Shown: piece by piece, positions 1 to 8,460 of the stretch
How positions within the stretch are numbered: the first letter of the stretch is position 1
Layout: each line of letters opens with the position of its first letter
DNA from: Geodermatophilus bullaregiensis
GTDB lineage: Bacteria; Actinomycetota; Actinomycetes; Mycobacteriales; Geodermatophilaceae
DNA length: 64,000 bases
Assembly: GCF_016907675.1 (NCBI RefSeq)
Contig: NZ_JAFBCJ010000001.1
Coordinates: forward strand, 2,852,001-2,916,000
Reading direction: 5' to 3'
Made by a program: the position numbers and the translations under genes
Notes under the pieces: model-generated
Told to the model about the DNA's origin: nothing
Database searches by the model: none
Seen by the model: the letters and a program-made list of their open reading frames with translations, nothing else

Positions 1-262
1 CCCGGACGTCGACGACCCGGAAGCCGTCCGGGCCTGTCCCGCGGCGTGGACCAGGAGCCCGCCCACCGGCCAGTCGCCCGGCCGTTCCATGCGGCCCTCA
101 CCCCCTTGAGCCGGCGGACCGCCTCCCGGCGTGGTCGGCGCGCCAGCGGCGGTCCGGGGACGGCGTCCACCCGCTGGTGTCGCGTCGGAGCGTGCCGACC
201 GGTAGGACGGGAGGAGGGACGCCGTCCCGGGCGCCCGACCACCGACGACGCGAGGACCCCAC
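1..262. other. leader region upstream of the GH65 gene, no gene seen
   Basis: I see no supportable gene here on either strand; the open frames that cross it are shadows of the GH65 gene. The last bases before the GTG at 263 contain GAGG (252-255), a plausible ribosome binding site with about 7 nt spacing. Confidence 0.5.
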
Positions 263-2596
263 GTGACCGCCCCGACCCTCGACGTCGACCCGTGGACGGT
301 CCGCGAGCCGCGCGTCGACCCCGAGGCGCTCGCCGTCAGCGAGTCCGTCTTCAGCCTCTCGAACGGCTACGTCGGGATCCGGGGGACGCTCGACGAGGTC
401 GAGCCGCAGGCCGCGCGCGGCACCCACCTGTCCGGGGTCTACGAGTTCCACCCGCTGTCCTATCCCGAGGGCGGCTACGGCCAGCCCGAGCAGGGGGAGG
501 CGCTGCTCACCGTCGCCGACGGCACGCCGCTGCGCCTGCTGGTCGACGGGATCCCGTTCGACGTGCGCGAGGCCTGCCCACAGGTCCACGAACGCACGCT
601 GGACCTGCGGACCGGCACCCTCGACCGCCGCGTCCGCTGGACGGCGCCGTCCGGCACGTCGCTGGAGGTGACCTCGCAACGGGTCGTCTCCCTCGTGGAG
701 CGGGCGGTCTGCGCCGTGCGGTACGAGGTCCGCGCCCTGGACGGGCCCGCGCACGTCGTCGTCCGGTCGGAGCTCGCCACCGCGGACATCACGCCCACCG
801 GCGTGTACAACGACGACCCGCGCGTCGAGGAGGCCCTGGACGACGCCTTCGAGGCGCTCGACCACCGTGGCTGGGCGACCGGCGGAGCGCTGGTGTCACG
901 GACGCACCGGTCGGGCCTCACGGTCGCCGCCGCCGTCGGCCACGAGGTCGACGGCGGCCGGGTGAGCACGGACGCCGGCCGGCACCAGGTCGTCACCACG
1001 GTCGCCGCCGACCTGAGGTCCGGGGAGGGCCTCGCGCTCGTCAAGGCCGTCGGTTACGCCTGGTCGGACGACGCCGGCGCCGACTCCCTCCTCGAGCAGG
1101 CCACGGCAGCCGTGGCCTCGGCCTCCGACCTCGGGTGGGACGGCCTGCTCGCCGCCCAGCGTGCGGCGCTCGACGAGCTGTGGGCGACGGCGGACGTCGA
1201 GATCGACGGCGACCCCGAGCTCCAGCAGGCACTGCGCTACGCCGCCTTCCAGCTCCACTGCTCGGCCGCCTGCATCTCCGGTGCCCCCGTCGGCGCCAAG
1301 GGGCTGACCGGCGTGGGCTACAGCGGCCACACCTTCTGGGACGTCGAGGGGTTCGTCGTGCCCGCCCTGACGCTGCTGCGCCCCGACTCGGCGGCCCGGC
1401 TGCTGCGCTGGCGCGCCGCCACCCTCGGCCTCGCCCGCGAGCGGGCCCGGACGCTGGGGCTGGCCGGCGCGTCCTTCGCGTGGCGCACGATCAGCGGGCG
1501 CGAGGTGTCCGCGTACTGGCCCGCGAGCACGGCGGCGCTGCACGTCAACGCCGACGTCTCCCGCGCCTTCTGGCTCTACCGGGACGTCACCGGCGAGGAG
1601 CTCGACTCCGTCGGCGGCCTGGAGGTGCTCGTCGAGACGGCGCGACTGTGGATGTCCGTCGGCCACGAGGACGCCGCCGGCGGTTGGCACCTGTTCGGCA
1701 CGACCGGGCCGGACGAGTACACCGGCGTCGTCGACGACAACGTCTTCACCAACCTCATGGCCCGGGGCAACCTCCTGCGCGCCGCCGACGCGTGCCGGCG
1801 GCTGGAGGCGCGCGCGGCGGAGCTCGGGGTGGACCACGCCGAGACCTCCGCGTGGCGGTCCGCGGCCGACGCCGTGCACGTCCCGTGGGACGAGGGCCTG
1901 GGCGTGCACCCCGCCAACGCGAACTTCACCGCCTACCGGGAGTGGCCGTTCGAGGACCAGCGGGACGCCTACCCGGTGCAGGAGCACCAGCACTACGCGA
2001 CGTTCTACCGACGCCAGGTGGTCAAGCAGGCCGACCTCGTCCAGGCGCTGTGGTGGTGCCGTGACGAGTTCACCGCCGAGCAGGTGGCGCGGGACCTCGA
2101 CTACTACGAGGCGCGCACCGTCCGGGACTCCTCCCTGTCGGCCGCCGTCCAGGCGGTCGTGTGCGCCCACGCGCAGCACCCCGACCTCGCCCTGCGCTAC
2201 CTGCGGGAGTGCGCCCTCGTGGACCTCCGCGACGTCCAGGGCGACACCGCCAAGGGCCTGCACCTGGCCGCGGTGGCGGGGTCGTGGCTGGCACTCGTCG
2301 CCGGCCTGGGCGGGCTGCGGGAGGACCGCGAGGACCTCGAGCTCGCGCCGCTGCTGCCCTCCTCGCTCTCGCGCACCGCCTGGTCGGTCACCTGGCGCGG
2401 CCGGCTGCTCCGCGTCGAGACGACGCGCGAGGGCACCACGGTGACGCTGGTGCGCGGCGAGGGGCCGGTGACCGTCGTCGTGGACGGCGCAGCCCTGCAG
2501 GTCACGGCCTCCGCACCGGCGTCCGCGCCGCTGCGCGCCCCGGCCCCGCTGCTCGGCGAGCCCCGGCAGCCGGCCGGCCGCGAACCGCACACGTGA
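263..2596 (+). CDS. glycoside hydrolase family 65 (disaccharide phosphorylase-like)
   Basis: A 777-residue cytosolic protein of the GH65 family, which phosphorolyses (rarely hydrolyses) alpha-linked disaccharides such as maltose, trehalose or kojibiose. The N-terminal beta-sandwich opens with a segment typical of the family (SLSNGYVGIRGTLDE). The (alpha/alpha)6 barrel holds GHTFWDVEGF and the catalytic-acid motif TGPDEYTGVVDDN, whose Glu is residue 485. The phosphate/substrate-loop motif VKQADLVQALWW follows. The length is normal. The GTG at 263 has GAGG upstream. No beta-phosphoglucomutase gene lies next to it, although one often accompanies GH65 phosphorylases. The stop overlaps the next GTG (GTGA), so translation with the downstream SDR is probably coupled. 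Substrate cannot be read from sequence alone. Confidence 0.9.
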   Translation: MTAPTLDVDPWTVREPRVDPEALAVSESVFSLSNGYVGIRGTLDEVEPQAARGTHLSGVYEFHPLSYPEGGYGQPEQGEALLTVADGTPLRLLVDGIPFDVREACPQVHERTLDLRTGTLDRRVRWTAPSGTSLEVTSQRVVSLVERAVCAVRYEVRALDGPAHVVVRSELATADITPTGVYNDDPRVEEALDDAFEALDHRGWATGGALVSRTHRSGLTVAAAVGHEVDGGRVSTDAGRHQVVTTVAADLRSGEGLALVKAVGYAWSDDAGADSLLEQATAAVASASDLGWDGLLAAQRAALDELWATADVEIDGDPELQQALRYAAFQLHCSAACISGAPVGAKGLTGVGYSGHTFWDVEGFVVPALTLLRPDSAARLLRWRAATLGLARERARTLGLAGASFAWRTISGREVSAYWPASTAALHVNADVSRAFWLYRDVTGEELDSVGGLEVLVETARLWMSVGHEDAAGGWHLFGTTGPDEYTGVVDDNVFTNLMARGNLLRAADACRRLEARAAELGVDHAETSAWRSAADAVHVPWDEGLGVHPANANFTAYREWPFEDQRDAYPVQEHQHYATFYRRQVVKQADLVQALWWCRDEFTAEQVARDLDYYEARTVRDSSLSAAVQAVVCAHAQHPDLALRYLRECALVDLRDVQGDTAKGLHLAAVAGSWLALVAGLGGLREDREDLELAPLLPSSLSRTAWSVTWRGRLLRVETTREGTTVTLVRGEGPVTVVVDGAALQVTASAPASAPLRAPAPLLGEPRQPAGREPHT

Positions 2597-3381
2597 CGGC
2601 GGCCGGGTCGATGCGGGGCCGCGCCGTCCTGGTGACCGGCGCGGGCCGCCGGATCGCGATCGGAGCGGCCGTCGTGCGCCGGCTGGCCGCCGAGGGCGCC
2701 GCGGTGCTGGTGCACTCCTGGTCGCCGCACGACGCCGAGCAGCCGTGGGGTGCCGATCCCGAGGGCCCCGCGTCGCTGGTCGACGAGATCCGTGCCGGTG
2801 GCGGACGGGCGGAGCACGTGTCCGTGGACCTCGCCGACCCCGGTGCTCCGGCGCGGCTGGTCGCGGCGGCCCGGGAGGCGTTCGGGCACCTGGACGTGCT
2901 GATCGCCAACCACGCCCGCTCCAGCGCCCAGTCCCTGGAGCAGGTGACCGCCGAGGAGATCGACCTCTGCTACGCCGTGAACACCCGTGCGGTGCTGCTG
3001 CTGACGCAGGCCCTCGCCGCCCAGCACGACGGTCGCCCGGGAGGACGGGTGGTGCTGTTCACGTCGGGCCAGTACCACGGTGCGATGCCCGGCGAGCTGC
3101 CCTACATCGCCTCCAAGGCCGCGCTGCACGAGCTGACCCCGTCCCTCGCCGCACACCTGATGCCCCGGGGCATCACGGTCAACTGTGTGGACCCCGGCCC
3201 CAACGACACCGGCTACGCCGACGAGGCGACCCGCGCCGCCGTCACCGCCCGCAACCCCGGTCGGCGCTGGAGCACCCCCGAGGACACGGCCAAGCTGGTG
3301 GCCTGGCTGGTGAGCGACGAGGCCGAGTGGGTCACCGGCCAGACCATCGCCTCGGACGGAGGCTGGTCGGCCGTCGGTTGA
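2593..3381 (+). CDS. short-chain dehydrogenase/reductase
   Basis: A classical SDR of about 262 residues, expected to be a soluble NAD(P)-dependent oxidoreductase. The Rossmann nucleotide motif near the N-terminus is TGAGRRIAIG, a variant of TGxxxGxG with one extra residue. ANHA follows in the position of the usual NNAG. The catalytic Tyr/Lys pair is YIASK (Y171, K175 counting from the GTG at 2593). The C-terminus GQTIASDGGWSAVG is the standard end of the family. The GTG at 2593 overlaps the GH65 stop by four bases; the ATG at 2611 is an alternative start. The coupling suggests it acts on a sugar or sugar-derived product, but that is inference. Confidence 0.85.
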   Translation: MTAAGSMRGRAVLVTGAGRRIAIGAAVVRRLAAEGAAVLVHSWSPHDAEQPWGADPEGPASLVDEIRAGGGRAEHVSVDLADPGAPARLVAAAREAFGHLDVLIANHARSSAQSLEQVTAEEIDLCYAVNTRAVLLLTQALAAQHDGRPGGRVVLFTSGQYHGAMPGELPYIASKAALHELTPSLAAHLMPRGITVNCVDPGPNDTGYADEATRAAVTARNPGRRWSTPEDTAKLVAWLVSDEAEWVTGQTIASDGGWSAVG

Positions 3382-3405
3382 CCGCCGACGACCCGCTTCC
3401 CCGGG

Positions 3406-4551
3406 TCAGGCACCAGGGGCCAGTGGTGCCGGGACGGTGATCTCGGTGCCGTCCGGTATGTACGTGCGCCAGGTGCCGGTCGGTTGTCGTTCGACGCGGA
3501 AGCCGTGGTGGACCTTGCTGTGGTGCCGCTCGCACAGCAGCGCGGAGTTCTGCAGGTTGGTCTCGCCGCCGTCGAGCCAGTGCACCAGGTGGTGCACCTC
3601 GGCCCACCACGTCGGCGCAGCACAGCCGGTGAACACGCAGCCGCCGTCGCGCAGCTCCACCGCCCGCCGCAGGTGGCGGTCGGCCAGCCGGTGCTCGCGG
3701 CCGAGGTCCAGCGGTGCGCCGTCGGGGCCGAACACCACCCGGCTGACCGCGCCGTCGCAGGCCAGCCAGCGGGCGCGGGCCGCGGAGACGACCGCGCCGA
3801 ACTCCATCCGCCCGGTCCCGTGCCCGGTGGCGGGGTCGGTCAGGTCCTCGAGGTCGATGACGACGGCGACGTGCGGCTTGACCGTGCGCAGCACCGGCAG
3901 GTCGCTGGCGGCCAGTCGGTTGTCGCACAGCTGCACCAGGGCGTCGCCGAGGCGCTGGGCGCGGGTGCGGTCGTCGCCGGCGGGCCGGTCGGCCTGCACG
4001 TGGGCTTCCAGCGCGGCCTGCAGCTTCTCGCCGCCGACGGCGTCGAGGTGGCCGCGGATGGACAGTGATCCGTCGGCGTGCCGGGCCAGGGTCAGCGCCC
4101 GGCCCCCGGTCGGGTCGGGTTCGGGGCCGTCGGGGTCCAGGCCGGCGAGGTAGTGCTGCACCACCTGCACCAGGACGGCGTGCTCCTGCTCGACGGCGAC
4201 CCCGGTGAACACCGCGTCGATCTCCGCCGGGTCGAGCCCGGCGGCCGCCGCCGCGGCCAGCCGCTCTGGCGTCACCGCCCGGGCGGCCACGCTGACCTGC
4301 TCGGCGCTGGCCAGCCCGGCGTCGTGCGCCTCGCCGAGGGCGGGCAGGTGCTCCAGCGCCCGCCCGTTGCGCACCAGCCGCGCCGCCTCGCTCGTCGACA
4401 GCCGGCAGTGCCCGCGCAGCCAGGACACCATCGACGTCAGCCCGTCACGCTCCGGTGCCTGCGACAGCTCCGCGGCCCGCACCGACCGGGCCAGCGCGGC
4501 GTCGATCCGGTTGCGCGCGGCGATGAGCGGCGACGTCGTCCAGCACCTCAC
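3406..4551 (-). CDS. DUF222/HNH endonuclease family protein, 5' end frameshifted
   Basis: Member of the actinobacterial DUF222 + HNH family (13E12-repeat type), often present in many copies per genome and of unclear biological role. The readable frame gives 381 residues: a helical DUF222 region, then a C-terminal HNH module with CVFTGC, the HH pair of AEVHHLVHW, N and the final ERHH, all apparently intact. The natural N-terminus seems to be in another frame: a GTG at 4576 gives MCSSALLTGEVLDDVA and then loses frame near 4525, while this frame resumes as LIAARNRIDAAL. A -10-like TATTGT lies 6 nt before that GTG. Either the gene is frameshifted there or the sequence has an indel error. Initiation at GTG 4551 would still give a nearly complete protein. 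Confidence 0.8.
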   Translation of the reverse strand: MRCWTTSPLIAARNRIDAALARSVRAAELSQAPERDGLTSMVSWLRGHCRLSTSEAARLVRNGRALEHLPALGEAHDAGLASAEQVSVAARAVTPERLAAAAAAGLDPAEIDAVFTGVAVEQEHAVLVQVVQHYLAGLDPDGPEPDPTGGRALTLARHADGSLSIRGHLDAVGGEKLQAALEAHVQADRPAGDDRTRAQRLGDALVQLCDNRLAASDLPVLRTVKPHVAVVIDLEDLTDPATGHGTGRMEFGAVVSAARARWLACDGAVSRVVFGPDGAPLDLGREHRLADRHLRRAVELRDGGCVFTGCAAPTWWAEVHHLVHWLDGGETNLQNSALLCERHHSKVHHGFRVERQPTGTWRTYIPDGTEITVPAPLAPGA

Positions 4552-4573
4552 CGGTCAGCAGGGCACTCGAACA

Positions 4574-4588
4574 CACGTACGAACAATA
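4574..4588 (-). promoter_or_regulatory. candidate leaderless promoter (-10) for the DUF222 gene
   Basis: On the minus strand TATTGT (4588-4583) is followed after 6 nt by GTG (4576-4574). That is the spacing expected for a leaderless actinobacterial transcript, and the GTG opens the N-terminal peptide of the DUF222 family in the frame that is later lost. Confidence 0.5.
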
Positions 4589-4705
4589 GCCGAGCTCAGA
4601 TGGTTTCGCGACTTGAATCCGCAGGTCAGAGGACTGTCCACAGATCCTCGCGGTCCCTTGCGGTGGCCGGGCGAGCACCTCCTGCACGAGGGCGGCGGCC
4701 ACCGC

Positions 4706-4711
4706 TACGGT
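4706..4711 (+). promoter_or_regulatory. candidate leaderless -10 (TACGGT) of the methyltransferase
   Basis: TACGGT lies 7 nt before the GTG at 4719, matching the TANNNT-plus-6-to-8 pattern seen at several starts in this window. It favours 4719 over the in-frame GTG at 4710. Confidence 0.4.
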
Positions 4712-4718
4712 GCCGCTC

Positions 4719-5153
4719 GTGCCCACCGGGTCGTCGCCCCGCCTCGCGGCGATCGTGGACGCGTTGCCGCTGCAGCCGCACTCCCGGGTCCTGGAGATCG
4801 GCTGCGGGCCCGGCGCGGCCGCGCGGGCCGTGGCCGACCGGCTCGTCACCGGGCACGTCCTGGCGATCGACCGGTCGGCGAGGGTCATCGCCCAGGCCGC
4901 GGCCGCATCGGCCGACCACCTGGCCGCGGGGCGGATGACCCTGCGCCACGTCGCGGCCGAGGACCTCGTCCTGGAACCCGACGAGGATCCGTACGACCTC
5001 GTCCTCGCCGTCCGCGTCGGCGCTCTCGACGGCCGGTACCCCGAGGTGGGCGCACGGGTGCTGCGCCGCATCGCCGCCGCGACCCGGCCCGGCGCCCGCT
5101 TGTTCGTCGACGGCGGCCGGCCGCTGCAGGAACTGACCATCCCCGAGGTGTGA
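4719..5153 (+). CDS. class I SAM-dependent methyltransferase
   Basis: A short methyltransferase of about 144 residues with SAM-binding motif I VLEIGCGPGAA, an acidic residue at the end of beta-2 (AIDRS) and a motif IV-like YDLVLAVRVGAL. The protein stops soon after the post-III region (LFVDGGRP), so it is a minimal Rossmann methyltransferase without substrate-recognition additions. The target is unknown. The stop TGA overlaps the next GTG (GTGA), so it is coupled to the DinB-family gene. The start at 4719 is chosen because of the TACGGT hexamer 7 nt upstream. Confidence 0.75.
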   Translation: MPTGSSPRLAAIVDALPLQPHSRVLEIGCGPGAAARAVADRLVTGHVLAIDRSARVIAQAAAASADHLAAGRMTLRHVAAEDLVLEPDEDPYDLVLAVRVGALDGRYPEVGARVLRRIAAATRPGARLFVDGGRPLQELTIPEV

Positions 5154-5659
5154 CGGTGCCGCAGGATGGCCGGGTGGAGGCCGACCGTCGGACCGGACCG
5201 GCCCTGACAGGGGACGAGCGCGCGGTGCTGGTCAGCGTGCTGGACCGGCAACGCGACACCCTCGCGTGGACGTGCAGCGATCTCGGACCCGTCCAGCTCG
5301 CCGAGCGGGCGGTCCCGCCGTCGACCCTGTCGCCGACCGGCTCGGTCGAGCACCTGGCGGCGGTGGAGCGCAGCTGGTCCCAGCGCGTGCTGCAGGGTGC
5401 GGACGCCCCGGCGTTCTGGGAGCCGGACCACCGGGGCGAGCCGCCTCCCGACCTCGCGCCGATCGAGCGCTGGAGACGGGAGTGCGACCGTTCCCGCGCG
5501 TTCGTCGACGGAGGCGCGTCGCTGGACACGGAGGTCGAGCACGGTGGCGCGCGGTTCTCGCTGCGCTACGTGCCGATCCACCCGATCGAGGAGTACGCCC
5601 GGCACAACGGGCACGCCGACCCCCTGCGGGAGCGTCTCGACGGCAGCACCGGGGAGTGA
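5150..5659 (+). CDS. DinB/DUF664-family protein
   Basis: A protein of about 169 residues resembling the DinB/DUF664 four-helix-bundle family, which includes metal-dependent thiol S-transferases such as those using mycothiol or bacillithiol. The visible signature is the central segment SPTGSVEHLAAVERSW and the late EYARHNGHAD motif, which supply the spaced histidines that usually bind the metal. The GTG at 5150 overlaps the methyltransferase stop; GTG 5156 and GTG 5174 are alternatives. It sits second in a tightly coupled gene chain. Assignment is to the family only, and the substrate is not predictable. Confidence 0.75.
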   Translation: MTVPQDGRVEADRRTGPALTGDERAVLVSVLDRQRDTLAWTCSDLGPVQLAERAVPPSTLSPTGSVEHLAAVERSWSQRVLQGADAPAFWEPDHRGEPPPDLAPIERWRRECDRSRAFVDGGASLDTEVEHGGARFSLRYVPIHPIEEYARHNGHADPLRERLDGSTGE

Positions 5660-5997
5660 CCGGGGTGGCCGACCCGCACGTGCACGTGGAGCGGGACGTG
5701 GTCCTCGGGCGGGCCCGCGCGCGGGAGGTCCTCACCACCGCCGTCGGGCGGGTCCCCGACTCCGCGATCGGCGTGCGGACCGGCTGTGGGCAGCGGCGGC
5801 CGTACGCGGCCACGTCGCCGGTGCCGGAACGGGTCACCTGCCTGCCGTGCCGGGAGCACGCGCGCAGCGCCCACCTGGGGTGGGCGCGGACGCTGGAGGG
5901 CGTGGCCGGCTCCCCGGGTGTCGACGCGGCCGCCGCTGCCGAGGCGCGCGAGCAGGCGCGTCGACACCGCGACCTCGCCCGGCGGTACGCCTCCTGA
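5656..5997 (+). CDS. small Cys/His-rich hypothetical protein
   Basis: A 113-residue protein I cannot name. The middle has TGCGQRRPYA followed about 17 residues later by VTCLPC, which looks like a small zinc-binding module of the CG...CxxC type found in short actinobacterial proteins. The remainder is Ala/Arg-rich helix. The GTG at 5656 overlaps the stop of the DinB gene (GTGA); GTG 5665 is an alternative. Its reading frame fills the gap between two recognisable genes and has actinobacterial codon bias, so it is probably real. Function unknown. Confidence 0.6.
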   Translation: MTGVADPHVHVERDVVLGRARAREVLTTAVGRVPDSAIGVRTGCGQRRPYAATSPVPERVTCLPCREHARSAHLGWARTLEGVAGSPGVDAAAAAEAREQARRHRDLARRYAS

Positions 5998-6017
5998 GCG
6001 GGGGAGCGGCTGTACTG

Positions 6018-6809
6018 GTGAGCACCGGATCCGCGGGGGGCGGTGGAGACTCCGGAGCCGTGGACGACCGGCTGCGCCAGGCGCCCGTCGTGCCGGCGTT
6101 CGCCCGCGCGGTGCGGCCGGTCGCCGGTGTCCTGGGCCTCTACGCCGGTGGGTCGCTGGCCTCCGGTGACTTCCGGCCCGGCCGCAGCGACCTGGACCTC
6201 GTCGCCGTCGTCGCCGAGGAACTCGACGCCCCGCGCCGCGCCCGGCTCCGGGCGCTGCACGAGGACCTCCGGCGCGGGAACCCTGCGGCCGCCGGGCTGC
6301 ACTGCGTGTACGTGCCCCGCGAGGACGTGGACGACGTGGCCACCCGGCACCTCACCTGGGCGCACGGCGAGCTCTATTGCCGGGAGCTCAGCGGCATCGC
6401 CCGAGCGGAGGTGCTGCGCGGCGGGATCACCGTGCTGGGTCCGGATCCCGCGCAGCTCCTCCCACCGGTCGACGACGCGGCACTGCGCGCGGCCGCCCGC
6501 GCCGAGTTCACCGGCTACTGGTCCGGAGCGGTCCGCAAGCCCTGGCTCTGGCTCCAGGACGGGTACGTCGACCTGGGCCTGGTCACGCTGGCCCGCGCGG
6601 AGGCGACCCTGACCGAGAGCCGGCTGATCACCAAGCGGGAGGCGCTGACCCGGCTGCACCGGTTCGGCGTCGACGAGGACCTGTCCCAGGAGATCGCCCG
6701 GCGCCGGCACGGGGACGCCGTCCTCCTGACGCTCGCGCAGCGACTGCGTCGCGCCCACACGGCCCGCAGGCTCGTCGCCCGCGGCATCCGCGTCGTCAGC
6801 CGCCGCTGA
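6018..6809 (+). CDS. nucleotidyltransferase-domain protein (aminoglycoside adenylyltransferase-like)
   Basis: A 263-residue protein with a polymerase-beta-type nucleotidyltransferase core: YAGGSLASGDFRPGRSDLDL near residues 42-61 supplies the GS motif and the paired metal-binding aspartates. The C-terminal helical half resembles that of ANT(3'')-type enzymes, which transfer AMP to aminoglycosides. Many chromosomal homologues have no demonstrated resistance role. The GTG at 6018 lies 20 nt after the preceding gene. The resistance function is not established; only the nucleotidyltransferase fold is. Confidence 0.7.
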   Translation: MSTGSAGGGGDSGAVDDRLRQAPVVPAFARAVRPVAGVLGLYAGGSLASGDFRPGRSDLDLVAVVAEELDAPRRARLRALHEDLRRGNPAAAGLHCVYVPREDVDDVATRHLTWAHGELYCRELSGIARAEVLRGGITVLGPDPAQLLPPVDDAALRAAARAEFTGYWSGAVRKPWLWLQDGYVDLGLVTLARAEATLTESRLITKREALTRLHRFGVDEDLSQEIARRRHGDAVLLTLAQRLRRAHTARRLVARGIRVVSRR

Positions 6810-6861
6810 TCCCGTCCCGGTGGCGGTGTCCCGCCTGCGCGCACGAGGTCCCGTGAGCAGG

Positions 6862-7779
6862 ATGCGGGGGATGCCGGGGATGCCGATGCACGAGGACCAG
6901 GTCGAGGTGGCTGCCGGGACCGTCCGCGCGCTCGTCGCCGACCAGTTCCCGGAGTGGGTCGGGCTCGACGTGCGCGAGGTGCGGTCCGCCGGCACCGACA
7001 ACGCCGTCTTCCGGATCGGCGACGACCTCGCCGCGCGCTTCCCTCTGAGGCGCGAGGACCCCGACCGGCTGCGCGCCGCGCTGGCGGCCGAGGCCGCCGC
7101 GGCGCGCGAGCTGGCCCTCGTCTCACCCGTCCCGACGCCCGTCCCGGTCGCCCTCGGCGAGCCCGGGCACGGGTACCCGTCCCCGTGGAGCGTCCAGACC
7201 TGGCTGCCCGGGCACGACGCGACGGTCGAGGACCCGGCGCACTCGCTCGGCTTCGCCGAGGACCTCGCCGCGCTCCTGACCCGCCTCAGGTCCGCGGACA
7301 CCCGGGGACGGCGGTTCGCCGGCGGCGGCCGGGGTGGCGACCTGACCGACCACGACGCGTGGATGGAGGTCTGCTTCGCCCGCAGCGAGGGCCTGCTCGA
7401 CGTGGGGCGTCTCCGGCGCACGTGGGCCGGGCTGCGGACCCTGCCGGCCCCGGACTCCGACGTCATGTGCCACGGCGACCTCACACCACCCAACGTCCTG
7501 GTCGAGCGCGGCCGGCTCGCCGGGGTCCTCGACGGCGGCGGGTTCGCCGCAGCCGACCCCGCGCTCGACCTGGTCGCCGTCTGGCACCTCCTCGACGACG
7601 GGCCGCGGCAGGTGGTCCGTGAGGCGCTGAGGTGCAGCGAGGTCCAGTGGCGGCGGGGGATGGCCTGGGCGTTCGAGCAGTCGGTGGGGCTCGTCTGGTA
7701 CTACCGCGAGACCAACCCGGGGATGAGCCGCTGGGGACGGCGCACGCTCGACCGTCTCCTCGCCGGCGCGGACGGGTGA
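6862..7779 (+). CDS. aminoglycoside phosphotransferase-family kinase
   Basis: About 305 residues with the APH/choline-kinase fold. The N-lobe carries SAGTDNAVFRIGDDLAARFP and the catalytic loop is CHGDLTPPNVLV (His and Asp near residues 204-206). The DFG-equivalent is GVLDGGGFAAADPALDL, where the usual Trp of LDWG is Gly while the metal-binding Asp is kept. Substrates in this family range from aminoglycosides to small metabolites. The start is ambiguous: in-frame ATGs occur at 6862, 6871, 6880 and 6886, and the family's usual beginning (MHEDQVEV) favours 6886. It probably phosphorylates a hydroxyl compound; resistance is not implied. Confidence 0.75.
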   Translation: MRGMPGMPMHEDQVEVAAGTVRALVADQFPEWVGLDVREVRSAGTDNAVFRIGDDLAARFPLRREDPDRLRAALAAEAAAARELALVSPVPTPVPVALGEPGHGYPSPWSVQTWLPGHDATVEDPAHSLGFAEDLAALLTRLRSADTRGRRFAGGGRGGDLTDHDAWMEVCFARSEGLLDVGRLRRTWAGLRTLPAPDSDVMCHGDLTPPNVLVERGRLAGVLDGGGFAAADPALDLVAVWHLLDDGPRQVVREALRCSEVQWRRGMAWAFEQSVGLVWYYRETNPGMSRWGRRTLDRLLAGADG

Positions 7780-7804
7780 GTCCCGCCGTCCCCAGCGCTC
7801 CCCC

Positions 7805-8230
7805 TCAGTCCTGCGGGGTGGCGGCCACCGCGGCCAGTCGGGGCAGGACCTCCTCGCGCCAGCCGGGACCCATGCGGTCGAGTGCATCCCGCTCCCGCTT
7901 CTGCTGCAGGTCGAAGCCGGAGTGCTCGAGGAGGAGGCGGGTGCCCCGGCCCTCGGGGACGAGGCGCCAGGTGAGCGTCCACGTGGTGTTGAACGTGTAC
8001 ACCAGACGTTCCTGCTCGACGACCTCGAGCACCTCGCACGGCACCTGACCCCACCCTGGCATCCTCAGGGAGAACCGGTGCCCGACCCGTGCCGCGACGT
8101 CGCCGGATGCCCACCAGCGCGCGAGCAGCTGCGGATCGGTGAGGGTCTGCCACACCCGGGCGGGTGTGGCGTCGACGAACTGGTCGACGTCGATGGTGCC
8201 CGGGCGGGCGGCGGCGTCGGTCTCGGTCAC
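7805..8230 (-). CDS. SRPBCC / AHSA1-family protein
   Basis: A 141-residue START/Bet v1-like protein of the activator-of-Hsp90-ATPase-homologue (AHSA1) group. The characteristic beginning is VDATPARVWQTLTDPQLLARWW, followed by beta strands ending in LLLEHSGFD and a C-terminal helix. Such proteins bind hydrophobic ligands in a helix-grip cavity. In bacteria they are very often paired with an ArsR-type repressor, as here: the GTG at 8230 overlaps the stop of the upstream HTH gene (GTGA). The ligand is unknown. Confidence 0.85.
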   Translation of the reverse strand: MTETDAAARPGTIDVDQFVDATPARVWQTLTDPQLLARWWASGDVAARVGHRFSLRMPGWGQVPCEVLEVVEQERLVYTFNTTWTLTWRLVPEGRGTRLLLEHSGFDLQQKRERDALDRMGPGWREEVLPRLAAVAATPQD

Positions 8231-8460
8231 GTGTTCTCCTCGGCGGTGTCAGCGAGCGAGCGCAGGCGCGCCCGCCAGGAGTGCTCGAAGGGGTGCAGCC
8301 AGTCCTCGACCTCGGCGAGCGGCTCGGCCGCGAGGTGGTAGCGCCGCTGGCGGCCCACCTGCTCGTCGCGGACCAGCGAGGCTCGCCGCAGCACCTGCAG
8401 GTGCTCGGCGACCGCGGGACGGCTCAGGTCGAAGAAGGCCGGGAGCTCGCTCGTCGGCAC
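8227..8460 (-). CDS. truncated ArsR-family HTH regulator
   Basis: A 77-residue frame that encodes the recognition half of an ArsR winged helix (SELPAFFDLSRPAVAEHLQV, then wing RQRRYHLA) and the normal C-terminal helix. It lacks the first two helices (the DPTRRRIL region) that full ArsR proteins carry. Just upstream at 8479, in another frame, an ATG opens MTDVEAG; MTDV is a common ArsR start, so a deletion of roughly 20-25 codons between MTDV and VPTSEL is likely. It is coupled to the AHSA1 gene. Whether the short protein still folds or binds DNA is doubtful. Confidence 0.6.
   Translation of the reverse strand: MPTSELPAFFDLSRPAVAEHLQVLRRASLVRDEQVGRQRRYHLAAEPLAEVEDWLHPFEHSWRARLRSLADTAEENT

Noticed and set aside
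6018..7779. Aminoglycoside resistance pair
   Set aside because: Both proteins only show general nucleotidyltransferase and APH folds; chromosomal homologues commonly have other roles.
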